Below, one piece after another: positions 7,617 through 14,272 of a DNA stretch of 16,106 bases. The DNA lies in NCBI GenBank assembly GCA_013042795.1, contig JABDPK010000021.1, positions 1 through 16,106 of the forward strand, given 5' to 3'. This DNA comes from Saprospiraceae bacterium. GTDB lineage: Bacteria; Bacteroidota; Bacteroidia; Chitinophagales; Saprospiraceae. The position numbers were made by a program, and so were the translations under genes. Position 1 is the first letter of the stretch. Each line of letters starts with the position of its first letter. The notes beneath the pieces were generated by a model, which was not told where the DNA came from, did not search any database, and worked only from the letters and a program-made list of their open reading frames with translations.

Positions 7617-7646
7617 TAAAGCTTCGGCGGTTAAAGCTTCGGCGGT
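7617..7646. repeat. Tandem 2 x 15-bp repeat between convergent genes
   Basis: TAAAGCTTCGGCGGT occurs twice head to tail (7617-7631 and 7632-7646), within the 72-bp spacer between cdd and the lipoprotein gene. Just before it, CCACCTTCGC (7608-7617) looks like a partial inverted copy. On the minus strand CCGCC can pair with GGTGG (one G-U) around a GC-TTTA-GC core, giving an imperfect hairpin. No T run follows, so an intrinsic terminator is doubtful. GC content is much higher than the surroundings. It may be a dispersed REP-like intergenic element, but no second copy is seen in this window. Confidence 0.6.
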
Positions 7647-7671
7647 TACATATAGATGATTTATTTAGCTT

Positions 7672-10600
7672 TTACTGCAGTAGTTCAAAAAACTCCATAT
7701 TTCCGTCATTGACAGCTGTTACTAAATAATCTATATCTCCACAGTTTATGATTTCAATACTCTTCACATTCCCTGAAGTGATCAAGCCTGAGTCCTGGTA
7801 AATTTCAAAGTTATTCTGTCCATCACCTAAAAGGACATACCCTTTTGATGCATCATACCTGACAGTTTCTACTTCCGCATTGTAGATGTTACCTGCTCCG
7901 ATAATATCAAGATGTCCATCTTTATTAATATCCCGCACTAGAATATCCAATGTTGGACCAAATTGTGCTTCCAATGGAAGGCTTTTCCTTTTGTATTGCT
8001 GATTACCGTCATTAACAAGAATTACAGATTCAAAATTATCGGCCTGGTAGTGAATGGCTGATGATAATTTATCCTCCCCATATATCTTGATCAGATCCGC
8101 TTCAGCAAAGCTTTTAAAAGTGGGGAATTTGTCTTTAATAAAAGGCATCTGTTGAGAGGAACACTCCCTGCCTCTGACAGGTAGAAGTTTGCCACTCGAT
8201 TCTTTGGACAGGACGATATCCAGATTGCCTGTATTATCAAAATCATCACAAAAGACATGGAACGGCTTTTCTTCTTTTGCACCGAATTTATTGTTTAAGC
8301 CGAGATTGCCAAGCACAAGGTCAAGATCACCGTCTTGATCCAGGTCCTCAGCATGTACAGCATACCACCAACCTGTTCCTGATATCTGAGAAAGGTCTTT
8401 TTTTATAAATCTGCCATTCTCATTCTCCATCACTATCAGCCCCATCCATTCACCAACGACGATAATATCTTCGTCTCCGTCACCATCATAATCAGAACAA
8501 ATGGCATCAGTCACCAATCCCAACTTATTCAATCCTGGTGCCATCTCATTATTGACTGCGATAAACCTGTTGTTCTCATTCTTCAACAGGTAGGAATCTG
8601 CTGGCAATGGATATTGACCCGGAATCACACGGCCTGCCACAAATAAATCCTGGTCTCCGTCTTTATCATAATCCAGAGCGCGGACAACAGAACCACTTGA
8701 CCTGATATCGGGTAAGCGGTTATTTGATTTTCGGAACTTTCCGTTACCATTATTTATATATAACCTGTCTGACATCATCCTGTTGCCAGGTTCTTTTTCG
8801 TTACTCCCGGTCAGCACATAAAGGTCCATATCCTTGTCATTGTCAGCATCAAAAAACAAAGCGTCGATATCTTCAGAATCTCGATCCTTATTGAACAGGG
8901 ACTGGTTACTCTTGCTGAATTTTCCATTTTGATCCTGGATATACAGGCTCGAAGTATTTCCGTGTGCACTCCCTATAAAAACATCAACTAATCCGTCATT
9001 ATTCACATCCCCTTTTACAAATGCAGGTCCAATCGTAGAAAGCTTGTTGGGTAATAGTACTTCCTTTTCAAAATCATTGTAATTGTTTTCTGTGTGATTG
9101 ATTCTTAAACCCTCCGGCGGATCAGTTTTCTTTTTAAATAAAGGCTTTGCAGAGGCAATTGCACGGGATCCCGCGCTGGCATCTGCGTAATCAAGTAACA
9201 ACTGCTTATTGGCCTTGACATTCTCTATCAATTGTGTTTTGCCATCAGGCCATGTGACCCTGATTGATTCTGCTGTTTTATAATCATTCAAGCCAATAAC
9301 CATCGTTGGACTATTTGAAGACTGGAATCCTCGCGTTAGAAAATGAGAATAGTATTGAGTCTCACCTCCTGCAGTGACTTCAAGTTTACATCCAATTCCC
9401 TGTGTATTACCGGTAGTACCTTTAAACTTTATTCTCAGGTAGTTGGAGCTGCTGTTATTTTGATAAACAGAACAGAAATCTTCAAGATTGTTGAGCACCA
9501 GGTCAAGGTCGCCATCATTATCAAGGTCGCCATATGCAGCACCATTTGAATTTAACTTTTGAGATAATCCCCATTTTTGGATTGCATTTTCAAAGGTTCC
9601 GTTTCCTTTGTTCCTACACATGTAATTTGCCAGCTTGAAGGAAGGTACAAGTTCAAAAACTTCATCAATATGCATTTGACCCTGTGCACTTCTCTCGCTT
9701 AGCCTGTTCTTGTAATCATTATCAGTCATTTCTCTTTTTATACCATTCGTCACAAACAGGTCCTTATTGCCATCACCATCAAAATCAGCAAAAAGAGGTG
9801 CCCAACTCCAATCTGTTTTAGGCACACCTGCCAGGTGGGCTATTTCGCTAAATACACCTTGCCCCCTGTTTAGTTGCAACATATTCGCCATGTACTGGTG
9901 ATGGTAATTGTTTGCGACCATGGTATTAAACTGAAAAGTACTCATGGCAGCCATGTTTTGTTTGGAACGTTTATGGTCTTCTGAAACCATGTCTACGACA
10001 ATAAGATCTTCCTTTCCGTCATTATTTATATCAGCAACATCAGAACCCATACTGTAATATGAGATGTGATCCATATGATCCAGAACCTTATCTTCAAATC
10101 CTCCTATTGTATTGTTGATCCATAACTGATCCGGTTCCGTAAAGTCATTACATACATAAATATCGAGCCAACCATCATCATTGTAATCTGCGATGGCTGC
10201 ACTAAGACCCCAGTTCTTATTTACAATGCCGGCCATAGCAGAAACATCATTATAACGACCTCCATCATTTCTGTATAGTTTGTCTGAAAATTCCGGAACA
10301 ATAGCTCTCTGGATTTCAGGATTCATTGCATTATTATTGATAAAATCCGCCCTGTGATTGACCAGGTACATATCCAGGTCACCATCCTTGTCATAATCAA
10401 AAAAGTAGGACTGGGTTGAAAAACCCTGGTCTGCAAGACCATAAGCAGATGCTGATTCAATGAATTTATTATTGCCCTGGTTGACAAAAAGCTTGTTGCG
10501 TCTTAGCGCGTTATTATTACGGGAAGCTGACTTGCACACATAAATATCAAGTAGTCCGTCATTATTGACATCCACCATAGATACCCCCGTAGACCATCCT

Positions 10601-10965
10601 TTATCATCGGCGGTACCAGATGTATTGGTGATATCTTCAAATACCATTTTCCCTTTATTAAGATATAATTTATTCATCCCCTGGTTAGAGCTTAAATAAA
10701 TGTCATCAAGACCATCATTATTGATATCACCAATGGCTACCCCTCCTCCATTATAGATATAGACATAATTAATGAAGTTGAAAGCATTAGACTCAACAAC
10801 CGAATTCCGAAATCCAATCTTTGTTTGGGCAGGATTGAGTAAAGTAAATAACTCCTTGGTTTCGGCGGTTGATACCTTACGATTATTCTCGCTTTGACAG
10901 GCGCTAAATATCATAATGAACCCCATATATACAAGGATTCTTACTGGTTGCAGTTTTCTTATCAT
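7672..10965 (-). CDS. FG-GAP/VCBS repeat lipoprotein with central ASPIC/UnbV domain (CRTAC1-like)
   Basis: The 1097-residue product begins with a lipoprotein signal, hydrophobic 9-20 and lipobox FSAC with Cys23 as the lipidated residue. Gln, Ser and Glu follow, so outer-membrane anchoring, possibly with surface exposure, is likely. Residues about 70-500 carry FG-GAP/VCBS repeats. Residues about 520-592 form an ASPIC/UnbV domain (IGCKLEV, then IRVTWPDG and a Leu-rich end). Residues about 640-1090 carry more FG-GAP repeats. Fourteen calcium-loop-like motifs of the DxNxDGxxD or DxDxDGxxD kind can be counted, for example DINNDGLDD at 80-88 and DYDKDGDLD at 190-198; two have a changed residue at position 5 or 6. 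This implies two beta-propeller-like, calcium-stabilised regions. Proteins of this CRTAC1-like family are frequent in Bacteroidota and often sit near carbohydrate-uptake genes. The exact ligand is unknown, and no catalytic domain is seen. Confidence 0.9.
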   Translation of the reverse strand: MIRKLQPVRILVYMGFIMIFSACQSENNRKVSTAETKELFTLLNPAQTKIGFRNSVVESNAFNFINYVYIYNGGGVAIGDINNDGLDDIYLSSNQGMNKLYLNKGKMVFEDITNTSGTADDKGWSTGVSMVDVNNDGLLDIYVCKSASRNNNALRRNKLFVNQGNNKFIESASAYGLADQGFSTQSYFFDYDKDGDLDMYLVNHRADFINNNAMNPEIQRAIVPEFSDKLYRNDGGRYNDVSAMAGIVNKNWGLSAAIADYNDDGWLDIYVCNDFTEPDQLWINNTIGGFEDKVLDHMDHISYYSMGSDVADINNDGKEDLIVVDMVSEDHKRSKQNMAAMSTFQFNTMVANNYHHQYMANMLQLNRGQGVFSEIAHLAGVPKTDWSWAPLFADFDGDGNKDLFVTNGIKREMTDNDYKNRLSERSAQGQMHIDEVFELVPSFKLANYMCRNKGNGTFENAIQKWGLSQKLNSNGAAYGDLDNDGDLDLVLNNLEDFCSVYQNNSSSNYLRIKFKGTTGNTQGIGCKLEVTAGGETQYYSHFLTRGFQSSNSPTMVIGLNDYKTAESIRVTWPDGKTQLIENVKANKQLLLDYADASAGSRAIASAKPLFKKKTDPPEGLRINHTENNYNDFEKEVLLPNKLSTIGPAFVKGDVNNDGLVDVFIGSAHGNTSSLYIQDQNGKFSKSNQSLFNKDRDSEDIDALFFDADNDKDMDLYVLTGSNEKEPGNRMMSDRLYINNGNGKFRKSNNRLPDIRSSGSVVRALDYDKDGDQDLFVAGRVIPGQYPLPADSYLLKNENNRFIAVNNEMAPGLNKLGLVTDAICSDYDGDGDEDIIVVGEWMGLIVMENENGRFIKKDLSQISGTGWWYAVHAEDLDQDGDLDLVLGNLGLNNKFGAKEEKPFHVFCDDFDNTGNLDIVLSKESSGKLLPVRGRECSSQQMPFIKDKFPTFKSFAEADLIKIYGEDKLSSAIHYQADNFESVILVNDGNQQYKRKSLPLEAQFGPTLDILVRDINKDGHLDIIGAGNIYNAEVETVRYDASKGYVLLGDGQNNFEIYQDSGLITSGNVKSIEIINCGDIDYLVTAVNDGNMEFFELLQ

Positions 10966-11148
10966 AAATCAAAAAGTTGGTTGCACGGTCATTGGAATGG
11001 TGCAACAAGATAATATTTCCATTTTAGCTAAAGAAATTCCATCAAAGACCAATTAATTGGAGTTCGAAAAAGGGACAACAAAATAAATTTCATTAAGCAG
11101 AGTTAAACTCTTATTTTTCTGCAACGATTTTTTTAACATAATCTGATT
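10966..11148. promoter_or_regulatory. Dyad-rich divergent promoter region
   Basis: The 183 bases between the lipoprotein and symporter starts contain four dyads. GTTGCAC (10980-10986) pairs with GTGCAAC (11000-11006) across 13 bases. TTTAGCTAAA (11023-11032) and CCAATTAATTGG (11049-11060) are perfect palindromes. AGAGTT-A-AACTCT (11099-11111) has 6-bp arms. The last is followed by TATTTTTC (11112-11119), one mismatch from the Bacteroidota -7 TANNTTTG, but no -33 TTTG is correctly placed. The first dyad lies 14-41 bases upstream of the lipoprotein ATG. Such spacing suits operators, though no regulator is encoded nearby and none of the sites is a known motif. Confidence 0.45.
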
Positions 11149-12759
11149 ATGAATTTTACGACAATAGATTTAGTAGTATTTGCAGGCTGGATCCTGTTTA
11201 TGATATGTTTGGGACTCTGGTTATCAAGAGAAAAACAGGATACAACACAGGATTATTTCCTGGCTTCTAAATCTCTGCCATGGTGGGCGGTAGGTGGTTC
11301 ATTAATTGCATCCAATATTTCGGCAGAGCAGTTTATCGGCATGTCCGGATCTGGTTATGTTGTCGGGATGGCTATTGCTTCATATGAATTGATGGCGGCC
11401 CTTACTTTAATAATCATTGCAAAGTTTTTCCTACCTGTCTTCCTGAAAAAAGGCATTTACACTATGCCCCAGTTTCTTGAACAACGTTATGACAACAGGG
11501 TTAGAACAGGACTTGCAATCTTCTGGGTATTGTTATTTGTTTTTGTCAACATCACTTCGGTACTATACCTGGGAGGATTAGCTTTGAAGACCATTATGGG
11601 CATCCCTTTAATATATGGGGTTATTGGTATTGCCCTCTTTGCATCAACATTTTCAATTTTTGGTGGTTTAAGAGCGGTTGTATGGACTGATGTGGTACAG
11701 GTTGTTGTTCTGATCCTTGGAGGATTACTTGCAAGTTACCTTGTATTGAATGCTCTTGGAGGTAGCTTCTTCGGCGGTTTTGAAATGTTGGTCCAGAAGG
11801 CGCCTGAGAAATTTGACATGATCCTGGATAAAGCAAATCCCGAATACATCAATCTCCCCGGGATCAGTGTGTTAATAGGAGGTATGTGGATAGCCAATAT
11901 ATACTATTGGGGAACCAATCAGTACATCATACAAAGAGCACTGGCTGCCAAGAATCTTAAAGAAGCCCAGAACGGAACCATATTCGCTGCATTTTTAAAA
12001 GTATTATTACCACTTATAGTTGTTATACCAGGTATCGCGGCATTTGTCCTGGGCGCTGATATTGAAAGACCTGATGAGGCCTATCCATGGGTTTTGAACA
12101 ATTATGTGACCGTTGGTTTCAAAGGCCTGACATTTGCAGCCCTTATTGCAGCTATCGGTTCGTCATTAAGTTCCATGGTGAATAGTACCTCTACAATATT
12201 TACCCTGGATATATACAGACCGTTTTTTATGAAATGGGATAAGGAACATGATCAATTGCTGGATGCCCATGAACATGATAGCAAGCAGTTGAATCCCAAA
12301 GAAGAATTGCACCTTGTCAGGGTGGGTAAAATAGCTGCTGCTGCTTCTTTGGTTATTGGAGTTGTTGTAGCACCACTTCTTGGAAACCTGGATCAAGCCT
12401 TTCAGTATATACAGGAATACACAGGATTTATCAGTCCGGGAGTCGTCGCTGTCTTCCTGATGGGGCTATTCTGGAAAAGGAGTTCTACAGGTGCAGCATT
12501 AACAGCAGTGATCCTGGCCATCCCGCTGTCTGCTGGGTTCAAATTCCTGGCACCGGGACTTCCATTTATAGACAGGATGGGTATTTGCTTTATAATCCTG
12601 ATCGCTGTCATGGTCGTTATTTCCTTAATTGAAAATAAAGCTGCTGACAGTAAAGCCATTGAAATTGATAAATCATTATTTAAAACCAGCCAGGTATTCA
12701 ATATTTCGGCAGTGGTCATTTTTGGGGTTCTGGCAGCGATATATGCCGTCTTCTGGTAG
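11149..12759 (+). CDS. Sodium/sugar symporter, SSS family (vSGLT-like)
   Basis: This inner-membrane protein of 536 residues should have about 14 transmembrane helices and use the sodium gradient to import a sugar or similar solute. It matches my memory of Vibrio parahaemolyticus vSGLT across its length: NISAEQFIGMSGSGY (56-70), TSVLYLGGLAL (136-146), VVWTDVVQV (177-185), ANIYYWGTNQYIIQR (249-263) and AFQYIQEYTG (417-426). Sodium-site equivalents are present (Ala54, Ile57, Ala335, Ser338, Ser339). Of the galactose contacts, Asn56, Gln61, Glu80, Asn250, Lys284 and Gln422 are kept, as is the gating Tyr253. The residue matching Ser91 is Ala83. A hydrophilic loop at about 362-390, with several His and Asp/Glu, is longer than in vSGLT. 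The MIP channel gene follows after 27 bases, probably in one operon. Glucose or galactose is a reasonable substrate guess but not proven. Confidence 0.93.
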   Translation: MNFTTIDLVVFAGWILFMICLGLWLSREKQDTTQDYFLASKSLPWWAVGGSLIASNISAEQFIGMSGSGYVVGMAIASYELMAALTLIIIAKFFLPVFLKKGIYTMPQFLEQRYDNRVRTGLAIFWVLLFVFVNITSVLYLGGLALKTIMGIPLIYGVIGIALFASTFSIFGGLRAVVWTDVVQVVVLILGGLLASYLVLNALGGSFFGGFEMLVQKAPEKFDMILDKANPEYINLPGISVLIGGMWIANIYYWGTNQYIIQRALAAKNLKEAQNGTIFAAFLKVLLPLIVVIPGIAAFVLGADIERPDEAYPWVLNNYVTVGFKGLTFAALIAAIGSSLSSMVNSTSTIFTLDIYRPFFMKWDKEHDQLLDAHEHDSKQLNPKEELHLVRVGKIAAAASLVIGVVVAPLLGNLDQAFQYIQEYTGFISPGVVAVFLMGLFWKRSSTGAALTAVILAIPLSAGFKFLAPGLPFIDRMGICFIILIAVMVVISLIENKAADSKAIEIDKSLFKTSQVFNISAVVIFGVLAAIYAVFW

Positions 12760-12786
12760 GCTATTTCTAAAGAATAAGAATCAATA

Positions 12787-13524
12787 ATGAATTATTTTAT
12801 TGCAGAAATCATAGGTACATTCTTGCTCATACTCCTCGGAAACGGGGTTGTAGCCAATGTCGTATTAAACCAGACCAAAGGACAAGGATCCGGGTGGATA
12901 GTTATTACGACCGGTTGGGGACTTGCTGTGTATGTCGCAGTAGTTGTTGCCGGGCCATATAGTGGTGCGCATATAAACCCGGCAGTGACAATTTCTTTAG
13001 CTGTTGCAGGATTGTTTGAATGGGCATTGGTAGGACCTTATATCCTGGCCCAGATGATAGGAGCCATGCTTGCTGCCGCGGTAGTCTGGTTCATGCACAA
13101 GGATTATTATAAAGTTACACCTGACAAAGATTTGAAGCTTGCTACTTTTTGCACAGCCCCTGCCATAAGGAATTATCCAATGAATGTTTTTGCGGAGCTG
13201 GTTGGCACATTTGTACTTCTTTTTGCGATCCTGTTTTTCACTTCTCCTGAAATTGAACTTGAAGCCAACCAGGCAGTACAATTTGGCCTGGGCTCCCTTG
13301 GTGCATTGCCTGTTGCATTTCTTGTATGGGGTATCGGCTTAAGTCTAGGTGGTACTACTGGGTACGCCATCAATCCTGCACGGGACCTTGGACCCAGGAT
13401 AATGCATGCTATTCTTCCAGTTAACGACAAGAGAGACAGTGACTGGAACTATTCGTGGGTTCCTGTTGTGGGGCCTGTTATCGGTGGGGTTATTGCTGCT
13501 GCATTATACCTGCTTCTTGCCTGA
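12787..13524 (+). CDS. glpF: MIP-family aquaglyceroporin (GlpF-like)
   Basis: The 245-residue membrane channel has six predicted helices and two half-helices. The first NPA motif is Asn64-Ala66 in SGAHINPAVT, the second Asn196-Ala198 in YAINPARDLGPR. By alignment in mind with E. coli GlpF, the selectivity filter is Trp44, Gly184, Tyr193 and Arg199. The D after NPAR (Asp200) and the small Gly at the second position mark the glycerol-conducting subgroup and not a strict water channel. It would let glycerol or similar small polyols, and water, cross the inner membrane passively. No glpK or glpD is next to it; its neighbour is the vSGLT-like symporter 27 bases upstream, an unusual partner. The stop TGA lies in a CTGATATA sequence that recurs at the end of mazF. 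Confidence 0.92.
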   Translation: MNYFIAEIIGTFLLILLGNGVVANVVLNQTKGQGSGWIVITTGWGLAVYVAVVVAGPYSGAHINPAVTISLAVAGLFEWALVGPYILAQMIGAMLAAAVVWFMHKDYYKVTPDKDLKLATFCTAPAIRNYPMNVFAELVGTFVLLFAILFFTSPEIELEANQAVQFGLGSLGALPVAFLVWGIGLSLGGTTGYAINPARDLGPRIMHAILPVNDKRDSDWNYSWVPVVGPVIGGVIAAALYLLLA

Positions 13525-13561
13525 TATAGTCAGTTCTCTCTCACAAGGAAACCAAATCCAA

Positions 13562-13593
13562 TTTGCGTGTGTTATAACATTGTATTAACTTTG
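13562..13593 (+). promoter_or_regulatory. Bacteroidota promoter of mazEF with embedded palindrome
   Basis: TTTG at 13562-13565 and TAACTTTG at 13586-13593 match the -33 and -7 elements TTTG and TANNTTTG exactly, with a 20-base spacer, the best promoter in the window. The expected transcript start is only a few bases before the ATG at 13608, so the leader is very short. The 10-bp perfect palindrome TGTTATAACA (13570-13579) sits between the two elements, where a bound MazE or MazEF complex would block polymerase. Autoregulation is typical of the family, but this site is a prediction. Confidence 0.6.
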
Positions 13594-13607
13594 AAAATAA
13601 AAGAGAC

Positions 13608-13853
13608 ATGCGCACAAACATCATAAAAGTTGGAAACTCTAAAGGCTTGATTCTCAGTAAAACAATATTGGAAAAGTATCAGATAAAGAATGAAGTGAAC
13701 ATCAGACTTCAAGATGAATACATAATTATTGAACCAATAAATAAGCCTCGAATTGGCTGGGACGATCAGTTCGCAAAGGCAAAATCAGCCGATGAAAATG
13801 AACAATTGATCCCGGATGTATTCGAGGATGAAGAGTTATTGTCATGGGAATAA
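13608..13853 (+). CDS. mazE: MazE-type antitoxin, AbrB-like DNA-binding domain
   Basis: The 81-residue protein neutralises the downstream ribonuclease and, with it, represses its own operon. Residues 1-45 form an AbrB/SpoVT swapped-hairpin DNA-binding domain, recognisable by IIKVGNSKGLILSKTIL. Residues 46-81 are an acidic, probably disordered tail (Trp51, Asp/Glu-rich, ending LLSWE), as expected for the part that wraps the toxin and blocks its active site. The stop overlaps the toxin start: the toxin ATG begins 10 bases before the end of this gene, so translation is probably coupled. A strong promoter with an internal palindrome lies immediately upstream. The pair sits on the same strand as glpF but has its own promoter. 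Confidence 0.9.
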   Translation: MRTNIIKVGNSKGLILSKTILEKYQIKNEVNIRLQDEYIIIEPINKPRIGWDDQFAKAKSADENEQLIPDVFEDEELLSWE

Positions 13854-14167
13854 ACCAATATGATGTTGTTCTGGTTAATCTAAATCCAACAATTGGCAGT
13901 GAAATCAAAAAAACAAGACCATGCGTTGTGATTTCTCCAAATGAACTAAATAGAAATTTGAACACGGTTGTTATTGCTCCATTGACAACTAATTTAAAAA
14001 ACTATCCAACAAGAGTAAATGTGAAATTTGAAGGAAAGGAAGGAAAAATTGCAGTTGATCAGATCAGAACGATCGATTCAAGAAGAATATTAAAAACGCT
14101 TGGTAAAATACTTACCAACGAAGTAAAGAATTTGAAAGAAATCATAAGACAAACTTATGTTGACTGA
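13844..14167 (+). CDS. mazF: MazF/PemK-type mRNA endoribonuclease toxin
   Basis: The 107-residue protein belongs to the family that cleaves single-stranded RNA at short sequences and halts growth when free of antitoxin. The fold is recognised from YDVVLVNLNPTIGSEI (6-21), KTRPCVVISP (23-32), VVIAPLTT (42-49) and AVDQIRTIDSRRI (about 70-82). Arg25 and Thr48 correspond to the catalytic pair of characterised MazF enzymes. Length and motifs are complete, so the toxin should be active. The start overlaps the antitoxin end by 10 bases. The protein is Lys-rich and its codons are AT-rich compared with the glpF gene before it, in keeping with horizontal acquisition, though this was judged by eye. The RNA recognition sequence cannot be predicted. 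Confidence 0.93.
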   Translation: MGINQYDVVLVNLNPTIGSEIKKTRPCVVISPNELNRNLNTVVIAPLTTNLKNYPTRVNVKFEGKEGKIAVDQIRTIDSRRILKTLGKILTNEVKNLKEIIRQTYVD

Positions 14168-14272
14168 TATACGAGAGAGAACAATATGTATGAGATCAGA
14201 CTTGCTATCCCATCGTCTACTCCATGCACTTAAGCGTTGATTAAATACTCTGCTGAAATCCGGAATCCTTAA
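14168..14272. other. 105-bp convergent spacer, mazF to GH20
   Basis: This spacer separates the two convergent genes. Apart from the GAGAGAGAAC arm at 14173-14182 and the rest of CTGATATA, no convincing terminator hairpin, ORF or RNA gene was found. Confidence 0.5.

Larger units (their letters stand above)
13521..14182. repeat. Short direct and inverted repeats flanking mazEF
   Basis: GTTCTCTCTC at 13533-13542 has its exact reverse complement GAGAGAGAAC at 14173-14182, one on each side of the toxin-antitoxin genes. CTGATATA occurs at 13521-13528, over the glpF stop, and again at 14164-14171, over the mazF stop. The arrangement is not that of a classic element, because the inverted arms are not symmetric with the direct repeats, and the inverted arms are simple CT/GA runs. 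It may mark how the module was inserted, or be chance. Confidence 0.5.

Noticed and set aside
7617..7646. CRISPR-like repeat
   Set aside because: Only two adjacent 15-bp units without spacers, and no cas genes.
7600..7671. Intrinsic terminator for cdd or the lipoprotein gene
   Set aside because: The hairpin is imperfect and no T run follows on either strand.
10861..10876. Further copy of the TTCGGCGGTT repeat inside the lipoprotein gene
   Set aside because: Only a 10-base match within coding sequence at the protein N-terminus; most likely chance.
11621..13430. Antisense frames opposite the symporter and MIP channel genes
   Set aside because: Low-complexity products with no recognisable motif, opposite strongly conserved membrane proteins.
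13521..14171. Transposon with 8-bp target-site duplication carrying mazEF
   Set aside because: No transposase, and the inverted arms lie inside the left direct repeat but outside the right one, which does not fit element ends.
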